Source: Paractinoplanes lichenicola
Lineage (GTDB): Bacteria > Actinomycetota > Actinomycetes > Mycobacteriales > Micromonosporaceae
Direction: 5' to 3'
Assembly (NCBI RefSeq): GCF_016785085.1
Contig: NZ_JAENHO010000003.1
Location: 806,001-870,000 of the forward strand
DNA: 64,000 bases
In this document: piece after piece, positions 28,951-37,925 of the stretch
How the letters are laid out: every line of letters starts with the position of its first letter
Numbering within the stretch: position 1 is the first letter of the stretch
The notes under the pieces: model-generated
Seen by the model: the letters and a program-made list of their open reading frames with translations, nothing else
Told to the model about the DNA's origin: nothing
Database searches by the model: none
Position numbers and translations under genes: made by a program

Positions 28951-29071
28951 CCGTGACCGTGCGATTACCTGAAACGTGCGTGTTACTTCCCGCTTACCTG
29001 GGTCGCGCCCGAAACTGAATTGTGCGCTGTTCGGGCCTTTGAGAGTGCGTTTCGCCGGGTATCTTCGCGAG

Positions 29072-30313
29072 ATGCGACTGGCTGATTCTTTTCGGAGTGA
29101 GCGCTTCGGCGCGGTCCGGATTCATGAGCTGCAGCGGGTGATCGAGCTGGACTCGGGCGCCTCGGTCGGTGCGGGCAGTCAGGTTGTGCCGGCCGAGGCG
29201 CTTCGCGCCGTGGAATCGCAAATGGTCATTGTCGTTCCGTGCATGAATGAGACACGTTCCGTCATCGAGGGTGTCCTCTCCGGCATTCCGCACGACTGCC
29301 TCATCGTGCTGGTGTCGAACAGCGACCGCGGGCCGGTCGACCGATACGAGATCGAGGCGCAGACCGTCGAGCAGTTCTGCCGGCTGGCCGGCCGCTCAGC
29401 GATCACCGTGCATCAGAAGGATCCGGGCGTCGCCGCGGCCATCAAGGCGGCCGGCATGCCCGAGCTGATCGACGACGACGGGCTCGTCCGCAGCGGCAAG
29501 GGCGAGGCGATGCTGCTCGGCATGGCCCTGGCCGCGATGACCGGCCGTCGCTACCTCGGCTATGTCGACGCCGACAACTACGTGCCCGGCTCGGTCCACG
29601 AATACTGCAAGGTCTACGCGGCCGGGCTGCACCTGGCCGGCTCGCCTTATTCGATGGTCCGCATCTCGTGGCACTCGAAGCCCAAGCTGCGCGACAACCG
29701 CCTGTTCTTCAGCCGCCGCGGCCGCAGCTCGGCGATCACCAACGAGTGGCTCAACCGGTTCCTGGCCGAGTATTCCGACTTCGGCACCGAGGTGATCGCC
29801 ACCGGCAACGCGGGCGAGCACGCGATGACCCTCGACCTGGGCCTCAAGCTGCGCCTGGCCGGCGGGTTCGCCGTCGAGCCGTACGAGTTCATGGACCTGT
29901 TCGAGCAGTTCGGCGGAGTGCTGGAGAGCACCGACGCGGACGTGATGGCCAGCTCGGTGCCGGTGCTGCAGATCGAGACCCGCAACCCGCACTTCCACGA
30001 CAACAAGGGCGAGGAGCACGTGCAGGGCATGCGGATGCAGGCCCTCAACGTGCTCTACCACTCGCCCGTCACGCTGCCCGCGGTCCGCCAGGCGATCGTC
30101 GAGTTCATGGTCGAGCAGGGCGCGCTCGAGGTGGGTCAGGAGCCGCCGCGCGAGCGGGTCTACCCGCCCGTCGGCACGCTCGATCTCGACCTGCTCTACG
30201 ACGCGCTGGACGCCGAGGCGCTCAGCTTCCGGCAGCCCGACGGGCTCGCCCTGGCCGGTCACCCGGCCGCCCCGCCCATCGATCGGGATCAAATTCCGAG
30301 ACGCGTCGCCTGA
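29072..30313 (+). CDS. mpgS: Mannosyl-3-phosphoglycerate synthase
   Basis: 413 residues from ATG 29072 (MRLADSFRSERFGAVRIHE), where the family N-terminus begins; a start at 28976 adds unrelated sequence. A GT-A fold transferring mannose from GDP-mannose to 3-phosphoglycerate, giving the precursor of the osmolyte mannosylglycerate. Family motifs visible: VPCMNE, VSNSDRGPVDRYEIE, SGKGEAMLLGM, YVDADNYVPGSV (the DxD-like site), HDNKGEEHV. The partner phosphatase MpgP is not adjacent. Substrate specificity for mannose rather than glucose is from family likeness. Confidence 0.85.
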   Translation: MRLADSFRSERFGAVRIHELQRVIELDSGASVGAGSQVVPAEALRAVESQMVIVVPCMNETRSVIEGVLSGIPHDCLIVLVSNSDRGPVDRYEIEAQTVEQFCRLAGRSAITVHQKDPGVAAAIKAAGMPELIDDDGLVRSGKGEAMLLGMALAAMTGRRYLGYVDADNYVPGSVHEYCKVYAAGLHLAGSPYSMVRISWHSKPKLRDNRLFFSRRGRSSAITNEWLNRFLAEYSDFGTEVIATGNAGEHAMTLDLGLKLRLAGGFAVEPYEFMDLFEQFGGVLESTDADVMASSVPVLQIETRNPHFHDNKGEEHVQGMRMQALNVLYHSPVTLPAVRQAIVEFMVEQGALEVGQEPPRERVYPPVGTLDLDLLYDALDAEALSFRQPDGLALAGHPAAPPIDRDQIPRRVA

Positions 30314-30323
30314 CCAAGCGCGG

Positions 30324-30369
30324 TGTGACGGCAGTCACATCACTGTGGACCTCCGGGACTGCTTACGAT
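30324..30369 (+). promoter_or_regulatory. CRP-type site and promoter of serA
   Basis: TGTGACGGCAGTCACA (30324-30339) is a perfect TGTGA-N6-TCACA CRP/GlxR site. A -10 TACGAT follows at 30364-30369, placing the start near 30376 and the site centre at about -44, close to a class II activator position. The -35 is poor, as expected for an activated promoter. Confidence 0.65.
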
Positions 30370-30398
30370 CGGGTCCCGCGATCCCCGGAGGCTGCCGA

Positions 30399-32003
30399 GT
30401 GACGCCCGTCGTCCTGATCGCCGAAGAGCTGGCCCCCGCTGCCCTCGACGTGCTCGCCCACGACTACGACGTCCGGCACGTCGACGGCACCGACCGCGCC
30501 GCCCTGCTGGCCGGGGTGGCCGAGGCCGACGCGCTGATCGTCCGCAGCGCCACCCGGGTCGACGCCGAGGTGCTGACGGCCGGCTCGGGGCTGCGCGTGG
30601 TGGCCCGGGCCGGCGTCGGGCTCGACAACGTCGACGTGCCCGCCGCGACCGCCCGCGGCGTCCTGGTGGTCAACGCGCCGACCAGCAACATCGTGTCGGC
30701 CGCGGAACAGGCGATCGCGCTGCTGCTCGCGGTGGCCCGGCACACGGCCACCGCCTCGGCCGCGCTCAAGGCCGGCCGCTGGCAGCGCTCGCGTCACGTC
30801 GGCGTCGAGGTGCAGGGCAAGACCGTCGGCGTGGTCGGCCTGGGCCGCATCGGGGTGCTGTTCGCCCAGCGCATGGCGTCGTTCGGCACCCGGCTGATCG
30901 CCTACGACCCGTACATCCAGCCCGCCCGGGCCGCGCAACTCGGCGTACGGCTGGTGGGCCTGGAGGAATTGCTGCGCGAGAGCGACTTCATCTCGATCCA
31001 CCTCCCCCGTACGCCGGAGACCGTGGGCCTGCTCGGCGAGAAGGAGCTGGCCCTGGTCAAGCCCGGGGTCCGGATCGTCAACGCGGCCCGCGGCGGGCTG
31101 ATCGACGAGGCCGCGCTGGCCGCCGCGCTGACCGAGGGCCGGGTCGCCGGGGCCGGGCTCGACGTGTTCGTCACCGAGCCGACCACCGAGTCCCCGCTCT
31201 TCGCCTTCGACAACGTGGTGGCCACGCCGCATCTGGGCGCCTCCACGGCCGAGGCGCAAGACAAGGCCGGCCTGTCCGTGGCCCGCAGCGTGAAGCTCGC
31301 GCTCGACGGCGAGTTCGTCCCCGACGCGGTGAACGTGCAGGCCGGTGGCGTGGTCGACGAGGACGTGCGGCCGCTGCTGGCCCTGGCCGAGAAGCTGGGC
31401 AAGGTCTTCACGGCGGTGGCGGGCGGTGTCGCGGCCACCGTCACGGTCGAGGTGCGCGGCGAGATCGTCTCGCACGACGTCGGCGTGCTGCGCCTCGCGG
31501 CCACCAAGGGGCTGTTCACCGCGGTGGTGGACGAGCGGGTGACCTATGTCAACGCGCCCCAGCTCGCGCTCGACCGGGGCGTGGAGGTCGAGCTCGTGGT
31601 CAGCGATGAGCCCGCCGAGCATCACAACCTGGTCACCGTACGGGGTGCGCTGCCCGACGGCCGGGCGGTGCGGGTGGCCGGCACGCTGACCGTGCACGGC
31701 GCCCGCGAGATCGCCAAGCTGACCGGGGTCGACGGGTTCGACCTCGACCTCACCGCGGAGGGCGTGCTGCTGTTCTTCCGCTACAGCGACCGCCCCGGCA
31801 TCGTCGGCGCGATCGGCACGCTGCTGGGCGAGGCCGGCGTCAACATCGCGGCCATGCAGGTGGCCCGGTGGGAGGCGGGCGGCGAGGCGCTGATGACGCT
31901 CACCGTCGACTCGTCGGTCGATGCCGAGCTGCTCTCCACGGTGGCCGCGGCGATCGGCTCGGAGCGGGGGAGCGCGGTCGACCTGCGCCTCAACGGCTCC
32001 TGA
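30399..32003 (+). CDS. serA: D-3-phosphoglycerate dehydrogenase
   Basis: 534 residues from GTG 30399, with GGAGG 7 nt before. It oxidises 3-phosphoglycerate to phosphohydroxypyruvate, the first step of serine synthesis. The NAD-binding motif is VGVVGLGRIGVLFAQRM, the catalytic region includes VNAARGGLIDEAALAAAL and HLGASTAEAQ (catalytic His). The long actinobacterial C-terminus carries the ASB domain and an ACT domain (YSDRPGIVGAIGTLLGEAGVNIA), allowing serine feedback. It shares its substrate 3-phosphoglycerate with the MpgS enzyme encoded just upstream. Confidence 0.97.
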   Translation: MTPVVLIAEELAPAALDVLAHDYDVRHVDGTDRAALLAGVAEADALIVRSATRVDAEVLTAGSGLRVVARAGVGLDNVDVPAATARGVLVVNAPTSNIVSAAEQAIALLLAVARHTATASAALKAGRWQRSRHVGVEVQGKTVGVVGLGRIGVLFAQRMASFGTRLIAYDPYIQPARAAQLGVRLVGLEELLRESDFISIHLPRTPETVGLLGEKELALVKPGVRIVNAARGGLIDEAALAAALTEGRVAGAGLDVFVTEPTTESPLFAFDNVVATPHLGASTAEAQDKAGLSVARSVKLALDGEFVPDAVNVQAGGVVDEDVRPLLALAEKLGKVFTAVAGGVAATVTVEVRGEIVSHDVGVLRLAATKGLFTAVVDERVTYVNAPQLALDRGVEVELVVSDEPAEHHNLVTVRGALPDGRAVRVAGTLTVHGAREIAKLTGVDGFDLDLTAEGVLLFFRYSDRPGIVGAIGTLLGEAGVNIAAMQVARWEAGGEALMTLTVDSSVDAELLSTVAAAIGSERGSAVDLRLNGS

Positions 32004-32352
32004 CCGGCGGTGGGTACACCGTTCCGTCCTGCAGGTCGAGCAGGTCGAGGTTGAGCTCGCCAGCCAGCCGCTCGATCGTCTCGAGCACCTCGTCCGGGCA
32101 GTTCTCGTCCAGCCGCATCTGGATGTGGTCGGCCGCGGCGTGCAGCGGGGCGTGCGCCCACGGCGAGCCGGCCGCCGTGGCGCGCGGGCCGCGGTCGGGA
32201 TAATCGCTGGTCAGGGCGTCATAGAAGGCGACGACGCGCGGGTCGGCCGGGCGTTGCGGGTGCTCACCGCGCGCGCATCGCGCGTTGGCGGCCCGCACGG
32301 CGTCCGGCAGGTCCGTCTTGTCCATCGCCCACACCACGAGGTCGAAACTCAC
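31990..32352 (-). CDS. Conserved hypothetical protein
   Basis: 120 residues, ATG 32352, beginning MSFDLVVWAMD. Soluble, no signal or membrane segment, with acidic helical C-terminal half (CPDEVLETIERLAGELNLDLLDLQDG). Its 3' end overlaps the end of serA by 14 nt in convergent arrangement. Not recognised; the composition and a sensible start support a real gene. Confidence 0.55.
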   Translation of the reverse strand: MSFDLVVWAMDKTDLPDAVRAANARCARGEHPQRPADPRVVAFYDALTSDYPDRGPRATAAGSPWAHAPLHAAADHIQMRLDENCPDEVLETIERLAGELNLDLLDLQDGTVYPPPVRSR

Positions 32353-32419
32353 CGGCGCATGGTGCCATCACGGCGGGTCCCAAAGCGGAAGAACCGCCCC
32401 GACACGCGGGGGAGGCGCC

Positions 32420-32449
32420 TTGCGCGTCTTCCGCCCGCATCGCTAGCGT
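32420..32449 (+). promoter_or_regulatory. Probable promoter upstream of the 110-residue protein gene
   Basis: TTGCGC (32420-32425), 18-bp spacer, TAGCGT (32444-32449). It would give a leader of about 210 nt before the gene at 32665, containing the hairpin at 32557-32590. Confidence 0.4.
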
Positions 32450-32556
32450 TGACCCCGCCGCACGACGCGCCGACGGGCACGTCTTCGGGTGATGTTCCCG
32501 TCATCGCACGTCGCGCGGCCGTTCGGCGGGACCGAGCCACGCGTCTTGTCGCCACG

Positions 32557-32590
32557 GCCCCCACGATCGTCTTGCCGCGGTCGTGGGGGC
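32557..32590 (+). terminator. Leader hairpin
   Basis: GCCCCCACGA pairs perfectly with TCGTGGGGGC around a 14-nt loop. No T-run follows. It lies in the 312-bp gap between two hypothetical genes and could be a factor-dependent terminator or a leader structure. Confidence 0.45.
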
Positions 32591-32664
32591 TGTCCGCGTT
32601 CCGGCCTTCCCCCGAGCCCCCGTCACGGTGAGTCTCCGGCCACTCGTTCGGCTCGAGGAGCTGT

Positions 32665-32997
32665 ATGGATAGGAACACCGTCCGGGTGCCGGGCGCCAAG
32701 ATCGCCTTCGTGCTGGGTGGCGACGACGACCCGGCCACCGTCGACGACTTCGACGTGGTGGTGACCCTCGACGACGGCAGCCGGTGGAGCGCGACCCTGG
32801 TCACCCTGCCCGCGATCGAGCGGACCATGGATCGCTGGCGGGGCACCGGCGAGTGTCTCGACGGCGCCTTCTTCCAGAGCCAGGATCTGGTCATCCTCCG
32901 TCACCCCGGCGTCACCGCGGCGACCGATGTGCTGAGCCGGCTCGTCGCCGCCGGGCAGATTCCTTACACCCTCGTACGGCTGGAGGATGCGGACTGA
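32665..32997 (+). CDS. Hypothetical protein
   Basis: 110 residues, ATG 32665 with GAGGAG just upstream. Acidic, soluble, alpha/beta-looking: FDVVVTLDDGSRWSATLVTL, then WRGTGECLDGAFFQSQDLVI. No recognised family. It stands between serA and leuB on the same strand with its own upstream promoter candidate. Good codon use and Shine-Dalgarno support a real gene; function unknown. Confidence 0.6.
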   Translation: MDRNTVRVPGAKIAFVLGGDDDPATVDDFDVVVTLDDGSRWSATLVTLPAIERTMDRWRGTGECLDGAFFQSQDLVILRHPGVTAATDVLSRLVAAGQIPYTLVRLEDAD

Positions 32998-33084
32998 ACG
33001 TTCACTAGGTGGGACCGGCGTACCGAAGATCGGGACCCAGGCGTTAGCCTGGATCCCGAGTCATTCCGACCTTGAGGAGCAGAC

Positions 33085-34116
33085 GTGAGCGTGGCGCGGA
33101 TCGCGGTGGTGGCCGGCGACGGCATCGGTACCGAGGTGACGGCCCAGGCTCGCAAGGTCATTGAGGCGGTGCTCCCCGGCGCCGAGTTCGACGACTACGA
33201 CCTCGGCGCCCGCTTCTACAACCGCACCGGCGAGGTGCTCCCGCAGGCCATCCAGGACGAGCTGGCCCTGCACGACGCCATCCTGCTCGGCGCCATCGGC
33301 GACCCCAGCGTCCCGCCGGGTGTCCTCGAGCGTGGCCTGCTGCTCAAGCTCCGCTTCGACTTCGACCAGTACGTCAACCTGCGCCCGTCCAAGCTCTGGC
33401 CCGGCACGACCAGCCCGCTCGCGGGCGTCAAGCCCGGCGAGATCGACATGGTCGTGGTCCGCGAGGGCGTCGAGGGTCTCTACGTCGGCGCCGGCGGCGT
33501 CCTGCACAAGGACACCCCCGCCGAGATCGCGACCGAGGAGAGCCTCAACACGCGGCACGGCGTCGAGCGGGTCGTCCGCGACGCCTTCGCGCGGGCCCAG
33601 CGCCGCGAGCGCCGCCACCTGACGATGGTCCACAAGACCAATGTGCTGACCAAGGCGGGCGGCCTCTGGGCGCGCACGTTCGCGGCCGTCGCGGCCGAGT
33701 TCCCCGAGGTCACCACGGAATACCAGCACATCGACGCGGCCAGCATGTTCATGGTCAGCAACCCCCAGCGGTACGACGTGGTCGTGACCGACAACCTCTT
33801 CGGTGACATCCTCACCGACATCGCCGCGGCCGTTACCGGCGGCATCGGCATGGCGGCCAGCGGCTCCGTCAACCCGGAGCGCAAGTTCCCGTCGACGTTC
33901 GAGCCGGTCCACGGCTCCGCGCCGGACATCGCCGGTCAGGGCATCGCCGACCCGGCGGCCGCCATCCTCTCCGCGTCGCTCCTGCTCGAGCACCTCGGCC
34001 ACCACGACGAGGCCCGCCGAGTATCCGAGGCGGTCGCCGCCGAGGTCGCGTCCCGCACGACGGGCACCTCGCTGCGCACCGCCGAGGTCGGCGACCGCGT
34101 TGCCGCCGCGCTGTAA
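33085..34116 (+). CDS. leuB: 3-isopropylmalate dehydrogenase
   Basis: 343 residues from GTG 33085 with GAGGAG upstream. NAD-dependent oxidative decarboxylation in leucine synthesis; the same enzyme also oxidises methylmalate in the citramalate route to isoleucine started by CimA in this window. Family motifs: [11 protein letters not shown], the metal-binding [24 protein letters not shown], and [23 protein letters not shown]. Confidence 0.96.
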   Translation: MSVARIAVVAGDGIGTEVTAQARKVIEAVLPGAEFDDYDLGARFYNRTGEVLPQAIQDELALHDAILLGAIGDPSVPPGVLERGLLLKLRFDFDQYVNLRPSKLWPGTTSPLAGVKPGEIDMVVVREGVEGLYVGAGGVLHKDTPAEIATEESLNTRHGVERVVRDAFARAQRRERRHLTMVHKTNVLTKAGGLWARTFAAVAAEFPEVTTEYQHIDAASMFMVSNPQRYDVVVTDNLFGDILTDIAAAVTGGIGMAASGSVNPERKFPSTFEPVHGSAPDIAGQGIADPAAAILSASLLLEHLGHHDEARRVSEAVAAEVASRTTGTSLRTAEVGDRVAAAL

Positions 34117-34159
34117 CTACGCAGCGTAGGGGGCCCTTTCACCCGCTCCGGTCTGTGGA

Positions 34160-34183
34160 TTGAACGACCGTTCGGGGTAGATT
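34160..34183 (+). promoter_or_regulatory. LexA-like dyad and -10 element before ilvE
   Basis: TTGAACGACCGTTCGG matches the actinobacterial SOS core GAAC-N4-GTTC with one flank mismatch, and a -10 TAGATT follows at 34178-34183. The gap 34117-34249 holds nothing else obvious. Confidence 0.3.
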
Positions 34184-34249
34184 CAGGAGGCACTACGGGT
34201 GCTTCCGCATGCCCTCATTCGTCTTTGTCAGAAAGCAGGTCCACTTGTC

Positions 34250-35347
34250 ATGAGCGGTGGTGACAACCTCGAGTTCGAGATCCGTCCGAACCCGGCACCC
34301 GTGGCAGATGCCGAGCGCGCCGCGCTCCTCGCCAACCCCGGCTTCGGCCGCATCTTCACCGACCACATGGTCACGATTCGCTACGCCGACGGCAAAGGCT
34401 GGTACGAGCCGCGCGTCGAGGCCCGGGCCCCGATCCCGATGGACCCGGCGTCCGCCGTCCTGCACTACGCGCAAGAGATCTTCGAGGGCCTGAAGGCGTA
34501 CACGCTGCCCGACGGCGGCGTCGCGATGTTCCGGCCGGACGCGAACGCGACCCGTTTCGCCCAGTCCGCCCAGCGCATGGCCATGCCCCAGCTCCCCGTC
34601 GAGACGTTCCTGCAGTCCCTGCGCGAGATCATCGCGGTCGACCGCTCGTGGCTCCCGCCGGGCGACGAGGGCAGCCTCTATCTGCGCCCGTTCGCGTACG
34701 CGAGCGAGGTCTTCCTGGGGGTCCGGCCCTCGATGGAATACCTCTACCTGGTGATCGCGTCCCCGGTCGGGCCCTACTTCTCGGGCGGCGTCAAGCCGGT
34801 GTCGGTCTGGGTGACCCCCGACTACACCCGCGCGGCCCCCGGCGGCACGGGCGCGGCCAAGTGCGGCGGCAACTACGCGGCCGGGCTGTCGGCCCAGGCC
34901 GAGGCCATCGAGAACGGCTGCGACCAGGTCGTCTATCTCGACGCGGTCGAGCGCCGCTACATCGACGAGCTCGGCGGCATGAACGTCTTCTTCGTGCTCG
35001 ACGACGGCACCCTGGTCACCCCGCCGCTGACCGGCACGATCCTGCCCGGCATCACCCGCGACTCGGTGATCAAGCTGGCCGAGCGGGCCGGCCGCAAGGT
35101 CGTCGAGCGCCCGGTGAGCCTCGACGAATGGCGTACGGGGTCGGCCTCGGGCGCCATCCGGGAGGCCTTCGCCTGCGGCACCGCGGCCGTGATCACCCCG
35201 ATCGGCTCGGTCAAGTCGGCCGGCGGCGGGTTCTCGATCGCCGACGGCGGCACCGGCGAGGTCACCTCCGACCTGCGCAAGCAGCTGGTCGACATCCAGC
35301 GCGGCCGCGCCGAGGACCCGTTCGGCTGGGTCCACCGCGTCCTCTGA
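34250..35347 (+). CDS. ilvE: Branched-chain amino acid aminotransferase
   Basis: 365 residues from ATG 34250 (MSGGDNLEFEIRPNP), preferred to the longer frame from 34199 because AGCAGG precedes it and the family N-terminus starts here. PLP enzyme for the last step to Val, Leu and Ile. The PLP lysine is in GAAKCGGNYAAG; the phosphate-binding and substrate loops LHYAQEIFEGLKAY and ELGGMNVFFV are intact. It converges on the phosphatase gene with 3 nt between stops. Confidence 0.96.
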   Translation: MSGGDNLEFEIRPNPAPVADAERAALLANPGFGRIFTDHMVTIRYADGKGWYEPRVEARAPIPMDPASAVLHYAQEIFEGLKAYTLPDGGVAMFRPDANATRFAQSAQRMAMPQLPVETFLQSLREIIAVDRSWLPPGDEGSLYLRPFAYASEVFLGVRPSMEYLYLVIASPVGPYFSGGVKPVSVWVTPDYTRAAPGGTGAAKCGGNYAAGLSAQAEAIENGCDQVVYLDAVERRYIDELGGMNVFFVLDDGTLVTPPLTGTILPGITRDSVIKLAERAGRKVVERPVSLDEWRTGSASGAIREAFACGTAAVITPIGSVKSAGGGFSIADGGTGEVTSDLRKQLVDIQRGRAEDPFGWVHRVL

Positions 35348-35350
35348 TCG

Positions 35351-36097
35351 TTACGCCGGCTCCAGCAGGTGGGCGCGCATCGCGGCCACCTGCTGGTCGG
35401 TCAGACCGATCTCGGCCACGTAGTTCTCGACCGAGCCGTGCAGGGCGCGCAGATCGTCCAGGAACATCCGCATCGCGGCGGGCGGCGAATCCCACATGTG
35501 CTGTTTGCCCAGCACGGCCGACGGGTGCTTCTCGAGCAGATAATCCGTCAGCGGCCGCATCGCCTGGGTCGTCAGGGCGTAGTCGTTCGCGATGTCCTCG
35601 TCGGACACGCCCAGCAACGACAAAGCCAGAGCACAAACCGTCCCCGTACGGTCCTTGCCCGCCATGCAGTGCACGATGACCGGCGCCTGACCCGGGTCGG
35701 CGATGATCTGCAACGAGGCCAGGATCGCCTCCCGCCCGTCCTCGGCGAAGTTCAGGTAGCGGTCGGCCAGCCAGCGCTCGTGCACCACGTCGTCCGGGTG
35801 GTCGATCGTCTCCCAGTCGACGTGGTTGAGCACGAGATTTTGATAGGCCAGCCCGTACCGCTCGGCGACCCGGCCGTACTTCTCGATCTCGAACGGCCGG
35901 CGCAGGTCGATCACCGTGTGCACGCCGAGCGCCTCGAACGCGGCCGCGTCGTCCTCGCCGAGCCGGTGCAGCGCGTCGGAGCGGAAGAGCCGGCGCCAGC
36001 GGACGGTGCGACCGTCGAGGCCCGGATAACCGCCGACGTCGCGGAAGTTGTAGGTCGCCGAGAAGCCGAGGTTGCGGGGGAACTGTTCGACTGCCAC
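35351..36097 (-). CDS. Protein tyrosine/serine phosphatase (LipA-like)
   Basis: 248 residues from GTG 36097. The P-loop HCMAGKDRTG (Cys-x5-Arg) is that of the PTP/DSP family; the N-terminal NFRDVGGYPGLDGRTVRWRRLFRSDAL is typical of the Mycobacterium PtpB / Listeria LipA group, which act on phosphotyrosine and sometimes phosphoinositides. No signal peptide. A possible partner for kinases; none is adjacent. Confidence 0.88.
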   Translation of the reverse strand: MAVEQFPRNLGFSATYNFRDVGGYPGLDGRTVRWRRLFRSDALHRLGEDDAAAFEALGVHTVIDLRRPFEIEKYGRVAERYGLAYQNLVLNHVDWETIDHPDDVVHERWLADRYLNFAEDGREAILASLQIIADPGQAPVIVHCMAGKDRTGTVCALALSLLGVSDEDIANDYALTTQAMRPLTDYLLEKHPSAVLGKQHMWDSPPAAMRMFLDDLRALHGSVENYVAEIGLTDQQVAAMRAHLLEPA

Positions 36098-36222
36098 GAG
36101 CCCAACCTAGCCCGCCCGAACGAACGACGCTGTGACGTAGAAGTGTCCCCCGGGCGAGCGACACCGTCCCAATCCGTGGATTTCCTGTTCCACTTCCACG
36201 TGGGCGTGGCATGCTTCGCAAC

Positions 36223-36255
36223 GTGACCCACTCCGTGCTGATTATTCGCACCTAG
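36223..36255 (+). CDS. cimA leader peptide
   Basis: A ten-residue frame from GTG 36223 reads MTHSVLIIRT and stops at TAG 36255. Four consecutive branched-chain codons (Val-Leu-Ile-Ile) lie directly before a hairpin and an intrinsic terminator. A CATGCT -10-like element ends 7 nt before the GTG, so it may be leaderless. A classic attenuation leader sensing charged Val/Leu/Ile tRNAs. Confidence 0.75.
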   Translation: MTHSVLIIRT

Positions 36256-36283
36256 CGCGCCGGCTGACTTCTCGCCGACGCGC

Positions 36284-36313
36284 AGACCTCCCGCATCCGC
36301 GGGGGGTCTTTTT
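36284..36313 (+). terminator. Attenuator terminator of cimA
   Basis: AGACCTCCCGC pairs with GCGGGGGGTCT (11 bp, 4-nt loop) and runs into TTTTT. An alternative stem formed by GCGCGCCGGC and GCCGACGCGC (36256-36283) precedes it. It lies 35 bp before the cimA ATG. Confidence 0.85.
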
Positions 36314-36347
36314 GTTGGTCACCAAGAATCCTTGAAGGGAACGCGCC

Positions 36348-37925
36348 ATGGAGTACCAGGTCTTCGACACGACGTTGCGCGACGGCGGGCAGCGTGAGGG
36401 GATCAGCTACTCGGTCGCCGACAAGCTGGCGGTCGCGAAGCTGCTGGACGAGTTCGGCGTGGGCTTCATCGAGGGCGGCTGGCCCGGCGCGATGCCCAAG
36501 GACACCGAGTTCTTCGCCCGCGCCCGCACCGAGCTCGACCTCAAGAACGCCGTGCTCGTCGCGTTCGGCGCCACCCGCAAGGCCAACGTCGACGTCGCCG
36601 CCGACCCGCAGGTGCAGGCCCTGCTCGACGCCGAGACCCCGGTGGTCTGCGTGGTCGCCAAGAGCGACATCCGGCACGTCGAACGCGCGCTGCGCACGAC
36701 CGGCGACGAGAACCTGGCCATGGTCCGCGACACCGTGCGCCACCTGGTCGCCAGCGGCCGCCGCGCGTTCGTCGACTGCGAGCACTTCTTCGACGGCTTC
36801 CGCCACGACCCCGAATACACGGCGAGCGTCGTGCGGACGGCCATCGACGCCGGGGCCGAGCGCGTCATCATGTGCGACACCAACGGCGGCATGCTGCCCT
36901 CGATGATCACCAAGGCCATCACCGAGGTCGTGGAGCGTACGGGGGTCTCGGCTGATCTGCTCGGCATCCACTGCCAGAACGACACCTCGTGCGCGGTGGC
37001 CAACACGGTCGCCGCCGTCGAGGCCGGGGTCAAGCACTTCCAGTGCACCGCGAACGGATACGGCGAACGGCCCGGCAACGCGGACCTGTTCGCCACGGTC
37101 AGCAACATCCAGCTCAAGCTCGGGCTGCAGGTCCTACCGGACGGCTGCCTGGAGAAGGCGACGCGGGTGTCCTCCGCGCTCGCCGAGATCGCCAACATCG
37201 CCCCCGACACCCACCAGGCCTACGTCGGGGCCGCTGCCTTCGCTCACAAGGCGGGGCTGCACGCGAGCGCGATCAAGGTGGATCCGCTGCTCTACAACCA
37301 CGTCGACCCGTCGGTTGTGGGCAACGACATGCGGATCCTGGTGACCGAGATGGCCGGCCGGGCCAGCATCGAGCTCAAGAGCCGCGAGCTCGGGATCGAC
37401 CTGGCCGGCCATCCGGACACCCTCAGCACGGTCACCCAGCGGGTCAAGGACCTGGAGGCGGGCGGCTGGTCGTTCGAGGCCGCCGACGCGTCCTTCGAGC
37501 TTCTCGTACGCGACGAGCTGCTCGACGGCAAGCTGGCCCGCCCGTTCAGCCTCGAGTCGTACCGGGTGCAGGTGGAGCACCGCGAGAACGGTTCCGTGGT
37601 CTCCGAGGCGACGGTCAAGGTCCGCGTACGGGGGGAGCGGGTGATCGCCACGGCCGAGGGGAACGGCCCGGTCAACGCGCTCGACGAGGCCCTGCGGGCC
37701 GCCCTGACCCAGTCCTACCCGCAGCTCAAGAACTTCGAGCTGACCGACTTCAAGGTACGCATCCTCGAGGGCAGCCACGGCACCAACGCGATCACGCGGG
37801 TGCTGCTCGAGACCGGCGACGGCGACCGCGACTGGACCACGGTCGGCGTGCACGAGAACATCGTCGAGGCCTCGTGGGTGGCGCTGGTGGACGCGCTCAC
37901 CTACGGTCTCGCCGAACAGTCGTGA
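36348..37925 (+). CDS. cimA: Citramalate synthase
   Basis: 525 residues, ATG 36348 with GAAGGGAA upstream. Condenses pyruvate and acetyl-CoA to (R)-citramalate, a threonine-independent entry to isoleucine. HMGL-like barrel with FDTTLRDGGQREGISY, metal and substrate residues in GIHCQNDTSCAVAN and TANGYGERPGNADL, and a C-terminal LeuA-type regulatory domain (about 400-520; SYPQLKNFELTDFKVRIL) for isoleucine feedback. The DGGQREG form and length fit CimA rather than isopropylmalate synthase. Regulated by the Val-Leu-Ile-Ile attenuator. Confidence 0.93.
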   Translation: MEYQVFDTTLRDGGQREGISYSVADKLAVAKLLDEFGVGFIEGGWPGAMPKDTEFFARARTELDLKNAVLVAFGATRKANVDVAADPQVQALLDAETPVVCVVAKSDIRHVERALRTTGDENLAMVRDTVRHLVASGRRAFVDCEHFFDGFRHDPEYTASVVRTAIDAGAERVIMCDTNGGMLPSMITKAITEVVERTGVSADLLGIHCQNDTSCAVANTVAAVEAGVKHFQCTANGYGERPGNADLFATVSNIQLKLGLQVLPDGCLEKATRVSSALAEIANIAPDTHQAYVGAAAFAHKAGLHASAIKVDPLLYNHVDPSVVGNDMRILVTEMAGRASIELKSRELGIDLAGHPDTLSTVTQRVKDLEAGGWSFEAADASFELLVRDELLDGKLARPFSLESYRVQVEHRENGSVVSEATVKVRVRGERVIATAEGNGPVNALDEALRAALTQSYPQLKNFELTDFKVRILEGSHGTNAITRVLLETGDGDRDWTTVGVHENIVEASWVALVDALTYGLAEQS

